Shown: positions 1-12,543 of the stretch, in pieces | How positions within the stretch are numbered: the stretch's first letter is position 1 | Layout: each line of letters opens with the position of its first letter | Assembly (NCBI GenBank): GCA_020002185.1 | Contig: JAHLWY010000260.1 | Coordinates: 1 to 64,000, forward strand | From: Paraescarpia echinospica | Taxonomy: Eukaryota > Annelida > Polychaeta > Sabellida > Siboglinidae | Length of the DNA: 64,000 bases | Direction of reading: 5' to 3' | The notes under the pieces: model-generated | The model's database searches: none | What the model was told of the DNA's origin: nothing | What the model saw: the letters and a program-made list of their open reading frames with translations, nothing else | Program-made: the position numbers and the translations under genes

Positions 1-909
1 CGTCGGCTGCAAACGAGATCCCAACGGCGTCGGGTACGTCAGTTGAGGTCTGCTCAGTGAGCGTTGTAGGGACCTTTTTCAGCGATGCACACACATGGCA
101 CATGTCGGTTACGCGCTCGATTGTGCTGTCCAAATCTAGCGCGAAGAAACTGCGACGCACTACGACTTTTAGTTGATTTTTGGATGGATGACTCAACTTC
201 AGATGTATCGCAGTGAGTAGACCATCCAGTACCTGGCGAGGTACGACAATTAGTTCTCTGGATGGTGCGAATGGCACGTCTTGTCGGACCACAACAACGC
301 CGTCGCGAGCCAGTGTTGAGGTAGTTAGGTATCGCTTAACGTCTTTGATGTTGGTTAGTTTCTTTGATGGGCGAGTTCCTTGTTTCAAGTGGGCACGGAC
401 GCGGCGCAAGTCTGGGCATTCTGCTTGTGTTGATAACCAGGCCGACCTACTCGTGAATGGAAGGCGAGCAGAGCCGGATACGATGTCTTCGACGCTGATG
501 CTACCGACGACGGACTCTACGATACGTGATATGAATGCGCATATCTGGCAACGCGGCTCCATGCATTCCGGCGCGTTTCGGCTGGCAAAGTCGGACGGCA
601 CATTCGCGGCTCCCGAGAGATGGCGCAGAGTGACTTGGTATCTCGAGACGATCGTCAAAAACGAAGTTACGCGTGGGCTGGAGGAGAATTCTCCGCGGCA
701 TAATTTGTCGATTGCCTGGACGCATGGCTTGCTGTCCGTGAGAAGGCACGGCTTAGACTTGGACTGGATTATATACGGGCTGAAGTGCTTAACTGCGGCT
801 GCAATGCCGAGCGCTTCGATCTCACATGGTAGCCAAGTCACCTGGTGCTTTTTGAGTTTAGCACTGAAGAATCCTGCAAGGAGGGTTTGACCGTTGCGTG
901 ATACGTACA
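1..909 (-). pseudogene. Gypsy pol, 3' half: end of RNase H and integrase zinc-binding domain
   Basis: Read on the minus strand this stretch is one open frame that runs off the window at base 1. It resumes the RNase H fold of the Gypsy pol found at 5141-8025; LLAGFFSAKL, LPCEIEAL and LLTDSKPC are typical RNase H segments of this retrotransposon group. It continues through a linker to an H-x3-H and C-x2-C pair (HLKLSHPSKNQ, then CHVC) near bases 70-210, the zinc-binding motif at the start of a retroviral-type integrase. The catalytic integrase core and the 3' LTR must lie left of the window. The frame is undamaged here; the gene is dead because a CR1 LINE (915-5135) separates it from its 5' part. 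Family assignment rests on motif recognition. Confidence 0.85.
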
Positions 910-1018
910 GAGTGATTTAACAAGACAAGATTTAACAAGATTGCCATCCAGAAAATTACTCTGGATGGCAGGTGGACAAGGAAGCCTTTTGGCTTATCGA
1001 GAGTCCAATACTTTTTAT

Positions 1019-3370
1019 CTACATGTATCCCGCCTTTTTAAGGTGTGTGTCGATTTTATTTTTAAACATATTCACGCTACTAGCACCAACACAATCAGGA
1101 GATAATCTGTTCCATTCATTTACAGTCCTTTGTGAGAATGAGAACTTTCTTATATCTAATCTACACTGCTCCTTTACTAATGTAGCTTCATGTCCTCTGG
1201 TCCTTCTATTTTTCTTAACTGCGAAAAAAAAATTTCTATCAATATTTTCATAACCATTCAATATTTTAAACGCTTCTATATGATCTCCTCTCAATCTCCT
1301 GGTCTCTAATGTTGTTAAACCACATTCTTTTAGGCGTATTTCGTAACTAAGATCCCTCAGATTTGGTATCATTTTAGTCGCTCTCCTCTGTACTCTTTCT
1401 AGCATATCTATGTCCTTCTTGCGATATGGCCTCCATGCTTGTATACAATATTCTAAATGAGGCCTCACTATTGTTTTGTACAGCGGTACTATTAATTCTT
1501 TTTTCTTATACGCTATATTTCGCCTAATTAATCCAAGGATTTGATTTCCCTTTGACGCTGCAATTCCGCACTGCTCTGAAACCTTCATATCAGCACTAAT
1601 GGTTAACCCCAAGTCCTTTTCTTTTACAGTAGTACTTAGAACAGTACCCCCCATTTTATATTTTACCTCTTCATTCCCATGACCTGTGTGGAGGCATTTA
1701 CATTTCCCAAAATTGAACAGCATTTGCCACTTTTCAGACCATTTGATCAACCTATCAAGATCATCTTGTAAATGCTGTCTGTCTCCATCACTTTTAATCC
1801 TTCTAAACACTTTTGTATCATCCGCAAATTTTAACACCTTGCTTGTTATATCATCGTCCATTCTAAAGGAACCACTCCCTCTTCTAATGACAAATTGAAA
1901 ACTGTTGCAAGCGGTACGCTAATTTGTTCTACAATTTCCAATAGTAGTTTGGGCGGAATCCCGTCCACTCCAGGTGATTTATTATCCTTCATAGCCCTTA
2001 TTTTCTTAGCTACCATTTCCGAGGTTACAACTAACTGTCCTAAATAGTCTGAATCTGCCCCCTTGAACTTAGCCTCTGGTACTGGCAGTGAACTAATATC
2101 TTCCCTGGTAAACACTGAACTAAAATACTCATTCAGGTCTTCTGCCATTAAGAATCCCTCTGATATTGTATTTCCAGCACTATCTTCTAGAGGACCGACC
2201 TTATCCTGAACTTTCTGTTTGCTTCGAATATACGCATAAAAACTCTTACTCTCATGTTTTATATTACTAGCTAATTTTTTTTCATAGCTTCTCTTTGAAT
2301 TTCTAATTTCAGCTGTAGCTTGATTAAGTGCTTCTTTATAAATGTTGTAGTCTTCATCATTTCCAGTACATCTATATGACTTCCACATCATTTGTTTATA
2401 CTTAATTTTTCTAATGGCTTCTTTCGATAAGTGTTTCTTTTAGACCGTTTCCCTTGTTTTTTGAAAGGTACAAATTTATCGACTATGCACTTATTTTCAC
2501 TATTTAAGATATTCCAGCATTCGGTTGCTGTCTTATTCTTCAGTGTGTTATTCCAGTCTATCTTTGCTAAATATTTCCTCATGTCCTTATACCTTCCTTT
2601 GTGGACATTTCTCCTATACTGCTTTTTACTATTCCTTTCTGATTTTACTTTGATGGTAAAATGTATCTGGTTGTGATCACTACTCCCCAGTGGCTCACAT
2701 ATCTTGACATTGTCAACTAATTCTTTCTGTGAGGACAAAACTAAGTCTAACACATTCTCTCTCCTGGTTGGTTCTAGCACATGTTGAGAAAGGAAACTAT
2801 CTTGTACTAAAACTAAAAACTTGTGGTCCTCACTCCCCATACTCTGTAGAGATTTCCATTGTATATGCCCATGGTTAAAGTCCCCATAATAATACAGTTC
2901 CGTTTGCTTACTTCCCTTATAGCGTTTTGTATTTTTTCATTCTCTTCTATGCTTATGTTTGGACTTCGATAAACTAACCCAACTGGTAACGTTGAGTTTC
3001 CTGTAACTATGTTACACCAAACAGCTTCTTCGCAATCTGCTTCTCTTTCTAATTTTATTTCATAAGCCTGGATAGATTCTTTAATATATAAAATAACTCC
3101 ACCTTCCTTTCTTCCTATTCTATCTTTCCTAAACATTACATATCCTGTTAGTCCCAATTCGGCATCTGATATATCAGTGGTGGCCCACGATTCGGTTATA
3201 CCTATTATGTGAGGGTCAATATCTTCTACCATAATGTTTAGTTCACTTCTTTTGTTTACTATGCTCCTTGCATTTAAACAAATTCATTTATATCCTGATT
3301 CAGAACAGTTTTCCAGGCTGTTCTTTGCCGATTTATTTCTGCTGTCTTTATCTATGCCTCCAGTTTCAGG
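1019..3370 (-). pseudogene. CR1 LINE ORF2, broken (endonuclease and reverse transcriptase)
   Basis: The pieces in order on the minus strand are an APE-type endonuclease (about 3370-2813, with ITESW), its C-terminal part and linker (2840-1846) and the reverse transcriptase C-terminal part (1861-1019, with FADDT). Frame changes occur near 2820-2880 and 2390. The frame joins PLEW directly to the residues before FADDT near base 1861. Compared with the second copy, about 500 bases are missing there (equivalent to about 21994-22500), which removes reverse-transcriptase motifs including the first catalytic Asp region (YLDFQKAFD in copy 2) and PQGS. This copy cannot make an active polymerase. The C-terminal region resembles many CR1/jockey-like proteins (ERVQRRATK, FSQRTVNEWN). 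Confidence 0.88.
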
Positions 3371-3395
3371 CTTCTCTGTGAATCCCCCTGCGAAT

Positions 3396-4513
3396 CTAGT
3401 TTAAATAGATGCAGCCTGTCCCACTGTCAACAGATTGCAGCAAGTTCTCTGAAAAAACTGCTGCCCCCTTTCCACTTAGATGTAGGCCATCTCTCATGTA
3501 CATATCTTCCCTCCCAACAAAGTATCCCCATAAATCTACGAATCCCACCCCCTCTTCTTTACACATCTGCTCAGCTAGTGCGTTGATCGCCATCCTCTTG
3601 CAGTTTCTATATGTCGGCCCCCTTCCTCCCATTACTGGCAAAATTCCTGAGAGGATAATCTGTTCTACTCTTGTCTTCTTTAACTTCTTCACTAACTGTC
3701 TGTACTTCTGAACTATCCCAGTTGTTCCCTCCCTCTCTGCGTTATTTGTCCCTACATGTACTAGTATAGACCCTCCCTTGCCATGCCCAGTACCTTCTCT
3801 ACCCTTTCAGTTACATGTTCTATCCTAGCCCCCGGTAGACAAACAACGACGTCCTCCCCCTCGCTTAGAGTCTTATCTGTCTTTCTCATAATCGAATCGC
3901 CCATAAACACCCTCTCTTTCCTCATTGCCCCCTCAATCACTGCCTCAGTGTAGCTCTTCCTACGGTTTGCATCTGTTCATTAATCTTTTGTTCCCTTGTC
4001 TCAAGCGGATAGACGGACGAGAAATTGATGCCGATATGAAGCGGATGCGCCGAGTTGATTTTTGTTTTTATTTTTCGCCCGGATATTTTTCCGAGCCTTT
4101 TCCGGATGATGGGAGTTTTTCGAGTGATGATGATTTGTTATTTTGTTGTTGATCTCGTCGATTTTCTTTCTGATTCACCTCCCTCCTCTCAGTCTCCTTT
4201 CCTCGGTCTTGTTGCCACTACTCTGCTCCTTCAGTTTCACAGTATTCCCAACTTTATCCCTGTCGTCTCTCTCCATTCCATCTGTCTCCTTGCTGATTCT
4301 CATCTCCATCCCCTTCACAATATCTACCAACCTAGCTACCTCTTTCTCCAGACATTTCACCTTCCAACACCCCACGCACTGAAAGGTGAATCCCTCTTCC
4401 TTGGTTTCTGTCCATGACTTCGTACAGCCGGATAAGGCAAAATCTACCCAACTGTGGCAGTCGTCGCACACCAAGTGTCTCTTTGCCTTGACTTGCCGCT
4501 TGCAAGGCGCCAC
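3396..4513 (-). pseudogene. CR1 LINE ORF1, broken (PHD-like finger and esterase)
   Basis: The start at 4513 (MAPCKRQVKAKRHLVCDDC) matches the start of copy 2 ORF1 at 19310. A Cys-rich PHD-like finger spans residues 16-50, followed by a charged coiled-coil-like stretch. The frame then breaks between about 4175 and 3925. The esterase part resumes in other frames, with GDS at about 3900 and DGLHLSGKG near 3475, the Ser block and the Asp-His block of an SGNH hydrolase. Relative to copy 2 the lysine- and glutamate-rich middle is much shorter, so this copy lost several hundred bases between the two domains. ORF1 proteins of this clade are thought to bind the element RNA; the role of the esterase is not settled. 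Confidence 0.82.
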
Positions 4514-5140
4514 ATCAGAATTTATTTAATAATAATAATCTAATTAGCTATTTAAAATAGTTTTGTCAACTGTGTTTACACTATTCACTGTCTATGTAGT
4601 CTTTAAGAAGACTGTTTTCTGTGCACAAATGTTACACTTTACGTAAGATTGCGTACGCTAGACTGCCTTATTTATTTAGGTTATACAGCGCCCTAGCGAA
4701 TAAGAGAGACACTAGCTACATAAACTTAGTTCGCCCGATTATCGCAAATGCTTAATTTTAACAACAAAGCTACCTTATCAAAATGTCTAGCAGGTACTGA
4801 CTTACACAGATATTATCTTATGTAGGTAGTTTATGGTTGTTACTTTATCACCTATATATTCTACCACATAACGAGGTTTGTTAAATCTTGTTTACAAACT
4901 TATCGTAGCCGTAAGCTAACGTACCCTATTATCACTCACTAGACTAAAGTGTCCTAAAATACTTTATCTAACTAACTTTAAGCACAACTGCTACTCAATA
5001 TATGTTTACTGCTACTTTATGAATGATATTAAGGCAAGAATAATACTTATCAATCAGTAATTCCACTTGCTTATGAACTTTGATACACCACCAATTTCAA
5101 CGATCTATCTGCGCCAAATATAGCCTCCAATTCGCGAGTG

Positions 5141-8025
5141 GCACCGATACCGCGCTGTGTGACGGATCCGTCGGTGACGATCCACAATTGGTCATCAGGT
5201 CTTGGCAAGGTGATTGACCTGTTAGTTGACAGGGCCTTCTGGGCTGTACAGAACGCCTCGTGGAGGTTTTCGGACCAGCTTATCGGCTCCTGAGACTTCT
5301 TCCCCGCGATGTGTGATTCGAGAGGAGCGAGCACCTTGGAACTCTGCGGGATGACACGTCCCAGTACTTTGAAAGCGCCAACGAAGGAACGCAGCCCGAG
5401 AACGGTCTGTGGTGGTACACATGACGACAGTGTTGTGATACGATGGGGGCTGGCGCGTATTGTGCCTTGAGACCAAACCCAACCCAGAATGGTAGTAGAT
5501 GTGGGGCAAACGCGTGTCTTCTTCGCCGACAGACGTAGATCGCATAGATCAAGGGCATCGAGAACGCGACCCCAGTTGTCTAGTAGTTCTTCGGGTGAGT
5601 TTCCTCCGCAGTACAAGTCATCGGCCAGTTTGGCCACAACTCCGTCTTGCAGAAGGTCGCCTAGTACTCTGCACATCAGTTCTTCAAGTGCGGTCTCAGA
5701 ACCGGGCATCCCCATAGCGCATCTGGTGTAGACACGTACTCCACGGAATGGTGTTGCCACTCCACAGAATTTCATTGACTCCTTCGCTAGGGGGATCTGA
5801 TAGAAAGCACTGGTTAGATCAGACACCACTATGTATTTCCAGCACGCGATCTGGCGGAGGGTAGAGTCAACATCTGGCATGAGTGACGGTTGTGGTTTAC
5901 TGTACCTCCCAACGTCTGAGAAGGCAGTAACTAGCCTCGATCCTCCATTCGGCTTGCGAACGAGGAACGATGGGTTCAGGTACTCGACGGATATTCCGGC
6001 ATCTTCCGGTCGTTGGAACACGCCAACCGCCTCCAGCTCGTCGAACTTCTCCTGCAGTTCGGTCAGTTTTTCGCGCGCGTATTGAGGACATCTTCCTTTG
6101 CGCTGAGGAGGCAGGACCGGACCCATGTTGACGACTGCCGTGAAAGGCCCCGCATGTCCATTATAGCCCACGATGCTCGGGTTGAAAACGGAGTCGTGTT
6201 GTTGATGTAGACTGCGGAACTGTCCTCGCATGCTCTCGGGTAGTTGTTTGTCGCAGTCCAACTCTATAGCTTCGGAGAAGAGGTCAGTGGTGTGGGCAAT
6301 GTTACGAGTCTTCACAGCGGGTTCAGATTCGGTGTCACAGGTCGGTGACGCGACAGTGTGACGCACCTGACAAAAGTGTTCGTGGCGAAACAGCTTTAGT
6401 GGTCTGGGCAACGTGTTGACGAGTCGTATTTTGTTGCCGACGGCCTCAATGATTCCAGGCTTTGGCCAACCTTCGTTGTGTGGAGAGCTGCGTGGCTCGA
6501 CTGCCAGAGTCTGGTCGTCTAGGGCTGTGGGCAACTGGACCTCTACGAACTCACCCGGCCAAACCGTGGTAGATGGCGAGGGTGCGTGCAGCACGTATGC
6601 GTGAGCCCTGCGTACGGTGTGATATTGCTCGTTACCTGACGTTTGGAAACCGTACTGTATGACAGTGGTTTCACCGATTGTGATCTCGTGTCTGGCAGGA
6701 CGAACGGATACGTCATTGGTAGACATGAACGGCGTGCCCGCGAGTACGTCCACGTCGAGATCTGCAACAACTAGCGCATCGAGTTGGAGGTCAGTTCCGT
6801 CGCGCGACAAGGTCAGGTGTGTTTCTCCGATAACGTTCAGCGGAGTAACACCATCAGCCTGCCTCGCTAGCTGTGAGCTTTTGCCGATTTTAGCTCCGAT
6901 GCTTTTAGCGACTGCCTCTCTGATCATGTTTGTCTCCGCACCGGTGTCTAGTGTGAGTCGTAATGGATGATGTCGGTAAAATGACTTGAAAAATGGCGAC
7001 TGTTTTGTGTTCACACGACATGCCACGGTCGACACGTCGCCAGTGCAGTCTCCGTCTCCAGCTGACTGTTCATCATCCGAGCCGTCGTCGCAGTCCACTC
7101 CGATTATATTGCGCGCTTTGGATAGGTACAACCGGTCGTTCTCAGGTAGGAACCTGCACTCGCTCAGGTAGTGCTCGTAGCTGGCACGACCCGCTTGCTT
7201 GCACAGTGGACACTGTTTGGCTCGCCGAGTGGTTGGGTTGCTTGCACTACGTTGATATCGACGAGATTGAGAAGAGCCAGACCGTTGGTTGGTGGTTGAT
7301 TGTCGCATGACTTTTATTTCGGAGATAGCGGTTAGCTCATCAAGGAGAGAAGTTAATGCTTGCGATATCTCGGGTTTCAGACTTGCGAGTGTTCGGCTGC
7401 GTAATTCTGTCCCGTATCGTTGTTTCACTAGACGGGGTAGCTCAGGGTGGATTAGTTTGAGCCATTGGAGGACGATCATGTTCTCCAACGACGGGGATAT
7501 GTCCTCGTTTGACGACGGTAACTCCAGGTGGTGAGATATGCCACCTCCCACGGCCAACAGGTTGTCCTCGACGAAAGCCATCAATCTCTGAAAGAGATCT
7601 TCATGACTTTCGTCCGCCTCCAGCTTGATTTCGGCGAAGTCGAGGAAGTGTGCGCCCGAGGATTGGAAGCCGAAATGTAAGCGTATTGCTTGCCAGATTG
7701 ATTTTATAGAAACAGAGTTCTTTACGATTGTATTCCTCGATATAACGGGACAGAAATTGGCGATTTGGCCAAGCATTAGGTCAAGGTGCGTGACCTTTTG
7801 TGTGGCCGTACGCCGACTAGCCGCAGGGACGTTTTCGTCATCATCGGTTAGACCCCGCAACGGGGTGGAATTCGTCTTCTTTTTCCATTCGGATTGGTCA
7901 AGCAAAAATGTCGCGAAATTGGCGTCTAGCGATAGTGTGTATTGTATATTTTGTCGCCAGTTCTCAAACGACGTCAGAGTTTCATGCTTTGAGAGTGACC
8001 ACTGCTTCGGTGCTCTCTGTGCCAT
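5141..8025 (-). CDS. Gypsy-type retrotransposon gag-pol, 5' part
   Basis: A single open frame starts at ATG 8025. The first 250 or so residues are Gag-like, followed by a C-x2-C-x9-H-x4-C finger near residues 270-290 and an aspartic protease with DTGAET near residue 357. The reverse transcriptase occupies about residues 640-900, with VRKPNGGSRLVTAF, DLTSAFYQIPL and the active site LADD instead of the usual YxDD, near residue 798. RNase H begins at about residue 955 (TDGSV). The natural frame stops being Gypsy at 5141. The last 20 or so codons of the open frame, down to the stop at 5071, are read from the inserted LINE and are not part of the protein family. The rest of pol is at 1-909. Gag and Pol are in one frame, as in several invertebrate Gypsy lineages. 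Apart from the insertion this part is undamaged. Confidence 0.88.
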
Positions 8026-8230
8026 GACAGTGACTGACGCTCCGGTTTATAAAGGTTCAAAGCTTTGCCAGTGTAACTTACGTACTCTGTCTCGTTGTGC
8101 CTTTTGTTTGGCTATAGTTACGAGTGTCACTTGTGAGGCGTTTCTTAGGGTACACTGCGAACAGTACCGCTGCCACCACGCCAGTATAGACAACTAGTAT
8201 ATCAACGAACAGCAAAGAATATTTATTAAC
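8026..8230 (-). other. Probable Gypsy 5' leader
   Basis: On the minus strand this is the untranslated region just before the gag-pol start. An AATAAA lies at about 8220-8225, and a TGG-rich stretch (GGTGGCAGCGG) follows at about 8168-8178, where an LTR end and tRNA primer site would be expected. I could not fix the LTR ends because the 3' LTR is outside the window. Confidence 0.4.
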
Positions 8231-10690
8231 GCATCAAACAGTGCGCGTAAACATGCCGGAGAGCGAGACCAGTAACGTGACTCGGTGAGCCGCAATTCCA
8301 CAGATCTACATATATGGATATGACGATAGACTGGCGCTACCCTAGATTACTCGCTCTAGCTAACTTTTAACAAAAAATATTGCTTAATATATATCTATAA
8401 TTACGTTATGTATGCTATACACTCAATAATATCACTTATCTTGATCAAATATCCTTGTATTTTCGCAAGTTTGCTGCACCAAATTCAAATCAATTCACCA
8501 CCGGAAGTTCCCCTAGCGAGCTAGTAATTGTAAGTGTTTCACTTAGGTTTAGCAACTTTTGTTGTAACTTTATTTGCATTGTATTGATTAAGTAACAAAC
8601 CGCTAGTGATTTAACATATTGATACTTTTTGTAAAGATTTGATGCAAAACGGCGTATAATTATTCCATTAACTACGACCAATTTATGTAACACCAGATTA
8701 TTTTCATAACAGGAAAATTCGTGCCAGATCAAAAATCGAGTCACTCAACTTTAGTGTTCTAATGCTCTTAGTCTATTTTAATACGGAGTTCGTTTTTCTA
8801 CACTGCCTGATCTCGCACTGATTCACATGACACACAGATAGTAGGTATTTTTATGCAGGCATCTTTTATGAAATTTTTAGTTTTTAGAATTTGCTGCTCT
8901 ATTTTTGTGAGTTTTTTAGCAGGGTTTTACTAAAACGTTAAGACCACAATTGGACACACAATTTCTGCTTTTACCTGTACACGCACGCACACCCACGTTC
9001 ACGCACACGCATACGCGCACGCGCACGCACACGCACACGCACACACGGACACACACACACACAAACATATTAGTTACACCAGACTGGGTGGTTGGTTGTG
9101 TGTGTTTTCAAAGTCAGTATCAGCCGAAGACACATAAAAAAGTGCCTACAGACACAATCGGTAATAAAGAACAGATGTGACGACCAACCGTTCGAATAGG
9201 TCTTTGTTGTATGTAAAGAATACTCATACACATTTAAACAAAGTGTGCACTCACACACACTCGATCACAATAAACAGATGTCATATAATATTACGAACCG
9301 TTAAATTGTAATATATGTTTGTGTGAAATGATGTGTTACGCAAGCGTTTCGTTAACTCTATTTTGCTGTGTCAGCAAGAGGCTTTGTCTGAAAGGAAATG
9401 TTTTCATATTTAAAATTTAAATGTGAGGATTCTTTGGTGATATTAAGAAGTTGTCATTTGTTTTTACCAACCGTTTTCGTAATTTCTTTCATGGTTATAA
9501 ACGACCAGGTACACCTCGTAATATACCGTCGTTATGACTAACAACACATAGATGTGTCAGTGATGGTGTGTTTTAAATAATCCTCGTATGAAAATAATTT
9601 CACATATACTCCATGCAGTCAGTTTTCACACACATATGTGTTTTAGAGTGGACAGACTCGGCCTAATCTTTTATCGCTCGTCGCCTAGCAACGTGATGTC
9701 TGTTACACCGCACCTCGACCACTACGGCACCTGTGACTCACAATGAACCGTCGTCCTGACTAACGAAAAAGATGTGTGAATGACGCTATATTATCCTATT
9801 ATAACTAACCCTCATATGTGCATAGTTTAAAGGATTATATCCGTTTCATATATGATGAATTAAAAGGAGAACACGATCACTTCTTCCTGGCTGTGCTACA
9901 TCAAATGATTGAAAAGTACGGCTTTTCGATCCACATCCATACGACGATGACGACGACGATGACAGTACGCAGACATAGACAATGTGGATGAAGAAGTCTG
10001 GCTGACTGATGCATCAGACGAGAGCGGATATGAATATAATTGAAACAAAGAATAAAAACAATCTTAAAACTTTAAAATATAGTATTTTTTTAGTTTTTTC
10101 ATACACACGCACAAACATACAATGACACACACCGACCCCACCGATTACTCATCCTCTCCTACCTCTTACACACACGTACACGCACGCACTAAAACAATGT
10201 CCAACACTCGCTAGGGGGATGAACACAAATAATGGATGTGACGTCATCACATTAAGTAGATCAACAGTCGATAAGAGGCGTCCCTAACAAGAAATGATGA
10301 GTCAGCATCTTCAGTCCCTCATTCTATCCTCCCTCATTTGAAATACGAATTTAACCCCCTTACTACTAGCCTTAATTATATGAAAGTGGAGATGTTTACA
10401 ATTGCCATGGTTTAATTAAACGATCATATTCACACTGTCTCTGATGAGGAAACCTTTCATGTGTGATAAATGTGGGACTGCACATGACGTACAGTTTTAA
10501 AATGGCATTTGCGCATTAACCTAAAAAATGACGCATATTAGGCACACCTTGCACAATAATTTGAAACCCATGTTAGATATATCACTATCCATCAAAATAC
10601 TGCTGCATAATTTTGGTTCCATCATAAACGATGCACATCATTCGATAGTGTATAACCAAGGCTGCGGATCACCTTGACGACCGGACACCA
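8231..10690. other. AT-rich stretch without a supportable gene
   Basis: No reading frame here shows a family signature. The stretch probably starts with the unresolved Gypsy LTR. It holds a CA-rich microsatellite at 8980-9065. Near 9850-10040 there is a run of GAT/GAC-rich codons ending in an acidic tail (VDEEVWLTDASDES), which looks like the decayed 3' end of an unidentified transposon gene. Confidence 0.4.
8980..9065. repeat. CA/CG-rich dinucleotide microsatellite
   Basis: An interrupted (CA)n run with CG variants. It gives spurious Thr/His-rich reading frames. Confidence 0.9.
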
Positions 10691-10699
10691 AATAAGGGC

Positions 10700-11400
10700 A
10701 ATGACGTACAACTAATGGACGCAATTGCGCCTCTCTTCCAAGATAACAGCTCTGAACGACTACCGCCCCGTGGCCCTGACGTCAGTGGTGATGAAGGTGC
10801 TGGGGCGCTTGGTTTTCAAGTACTTGAAGTTGTTCACAAACTCCAACATGGATCCACCCCAGTTCGCGTACATGAAAAATCGTGCCACTGATGACGGTGT
10901 TCCATTGGCCCTTCATTTCGTCTTGCAGCACGTGGAGTCTCCGAACATGTGTGCACGCATCCTGTTCGTAGATTACAATTCCGCGTTCAATACGATCGTC
11001 CGGCAAAAACTTTCACAAACTGCGTCTGATGTCGGTAGGTGCCTCCATGTGTCACTGGATCCTTGACTTTCTTCTGCTCCGTCCTCAAGTCGTCAAAATA
11101 AAAGTGACACGGTTTCCAACACTATCATCTTGAACACCGGAACTCTCCAGGAGTGTGCCCTATGTCTTAGCGCAGGTTGTCTCGCTACATATGCACAGGT
11201 CTAATAGCATCAGCTCAACCTGTTAACAGACCTAAATTCTCCACACTGGCACCGCAAGATACAAGCATAGTATGCAGACACTTGAGGTACACCGTCAGAC
11301 TCTTAATTGAGATTGAAAGGTCCGACGGTTGGGCGACTGCAAAATAAAACAACTTGTTATTGATCGTGTATCCAAGTGGAAGGAACGCTATTAAGGTACA
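10700..11400 (+). pseudogene. LINE reverse-transcriptase relic
   Basis: Bases 10725-11066 encode a recognisable central reverse-transcriptase segment (NDYRPVALTSVVMKVL, then RILFVDYNSAFNT, the first catalytic Asp block). Beyond 11066 the homology continues in shifting frames, with a degraded equivalent of the P-Q-G block near 11140 (TGTLQEC). The wording is that of CR1/L2-superfamily LINEs and differs from the two CR1 copies in this window. No endonuclease or 3' end is recognisable. Confidence 0.75.
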
Positions 11401-11540
11401 GTTTTAAAAGAAGTTATTTTGTGTGAAGACAATCACGAAATGTGATTTTGTTTCAAAAAAAGCTGGGCCCTGCCTGATATATAACCTCAATCATATGCAC
11501 GCAATCACGCACGAACGCTACACATGTGACGTAACCTTTA

Positions 11541-12110
11541 TAGGCCATGGGCCAGATATGCCCCTCGTGCACCCCCCCACAACTCTACCAACCCATGTTT
11601 TTTTTAAGCTGTAGGGTCCCTTTAAGATGATTTCAAGTGGTAACAGTGAAAAAGTTGGGTCTCACTACCTATTTACAACATATCTTGGATGGTACCCTGA
11701 AATATCGTATTTCTCATCAATGTCGCGTGGTATTTAATCACCCACATCCACAATCGTCATTGTGTAGTCATATATGTCTCAATATGTACTTGTAATATAT
11801 AAAATTGAAGGTTTCCATCTGCTGATTATCACAATAGCATTCAATAGATATCTACTATTATGGCATGTGCCCTAATTAGCATAGAATAACTATACCCCAT
11901 TCTCACTCGTGACCGCTTAGATGACATCATTATTTTTGTCAAATATATTAATTTATCTTGATCCCATGACCTCTTTAAGATCAATATAATAATGCATGAT
12001 ACTTTGTAGCATCATATCTTTCATTTAATACCAGAATTGTCTTTCTGTCATTACAAATGGATTAGATATGATGCTTCAAAGATAACCGTAGTGTCGCGGA
12101 TCAAGTGGCG
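11541..12110. repeat. Left terminal inverted repeat of the 3.85-kb transposon
   Basis: This matches the reverse complement of 14821-15389 with scattered substitutions and small indels. The outer end is TAGGCCATGGGCC and the inner end lies at a segment shared with the other arm (GTGTCGCGGATCAA). Confidence 0.9.
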
Positions 12111-12543
12111 AAAGCAAAGATAACCATGGATATGGATGGCATACATGTCAAAACTGTTTAGATTATTTGTGTGTTTTCAGGTATACATTCACTTCATATT
12201 AATTTCAGATACATAAAACAAAGCACTACATATTTCATATAATGTACATGTATATTAGCTTAATGTGGTATCCAAAACTCGTGAATTAAGATGTGAAAAA
12301 TGTCAACAGCACAGACAAATCGAAAGGCAGTTTCTCAAAATATGATAATTCAGTTTAAAGCGAATTACGTATGTCTGATATTCATTTAGATGCTAGCCAT
12401 TGATAAAACAAAATGTAGTTAGACGCCAAAAGGTTATTCACATCTTAATTGTATGCAATGACATACAGTATCTAGGTTGATGTACGGATACTTGCCAAAC
12501 ATTGATAGCTACTTAACCAATTACATTAGTCACATTTTGATGC

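Larger units (their letters stand above)
915..5135 (-). mobile_element. CR1-type LINE, copy 1, inserted in a Gypsy pol gene
   Basis: A LINE on the minus strand with about 620 bases of 5' UTR, ORF1, ORF2 and a 3' tail built on the repeated unit TTGTTAAATCT. Its boundaries come from the host sequence: GAGTG stands at 910-914 and again at 5136-5140, and removing the insert with one GAGTG restores the Gypsy RNase H reading frame. This is a 5-bp target-site duplication. The same family is present at about 18700-23455 on the + strand, and the two can be aligned from the 5' UTR to the tail. ORF1 carries a PHD-like zinc finger and an SGNH esterase domain, a combination known from CR1-clade elements. 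This copy lost the central part of its reverse transcriptase. Confidence 0.9.

Noticed and set aside
213..890. 225-codon + strand frame at the left edge
   Set aside because: Shadow of the Gypsy RNase H and integrase frame on the minus strand.
5071..5140. C-terminal tail of the long Gypsy open frame
   Set aside because: These codons are read from the 5' end of the inserted CR1, not from Gypsy, so I ended the Gypsy feature at 5141.
9849..10040. Acidic-tail coding remnant
   Set aside because: Too short and degraded to assign; mentioned only under the surrounding stretch.
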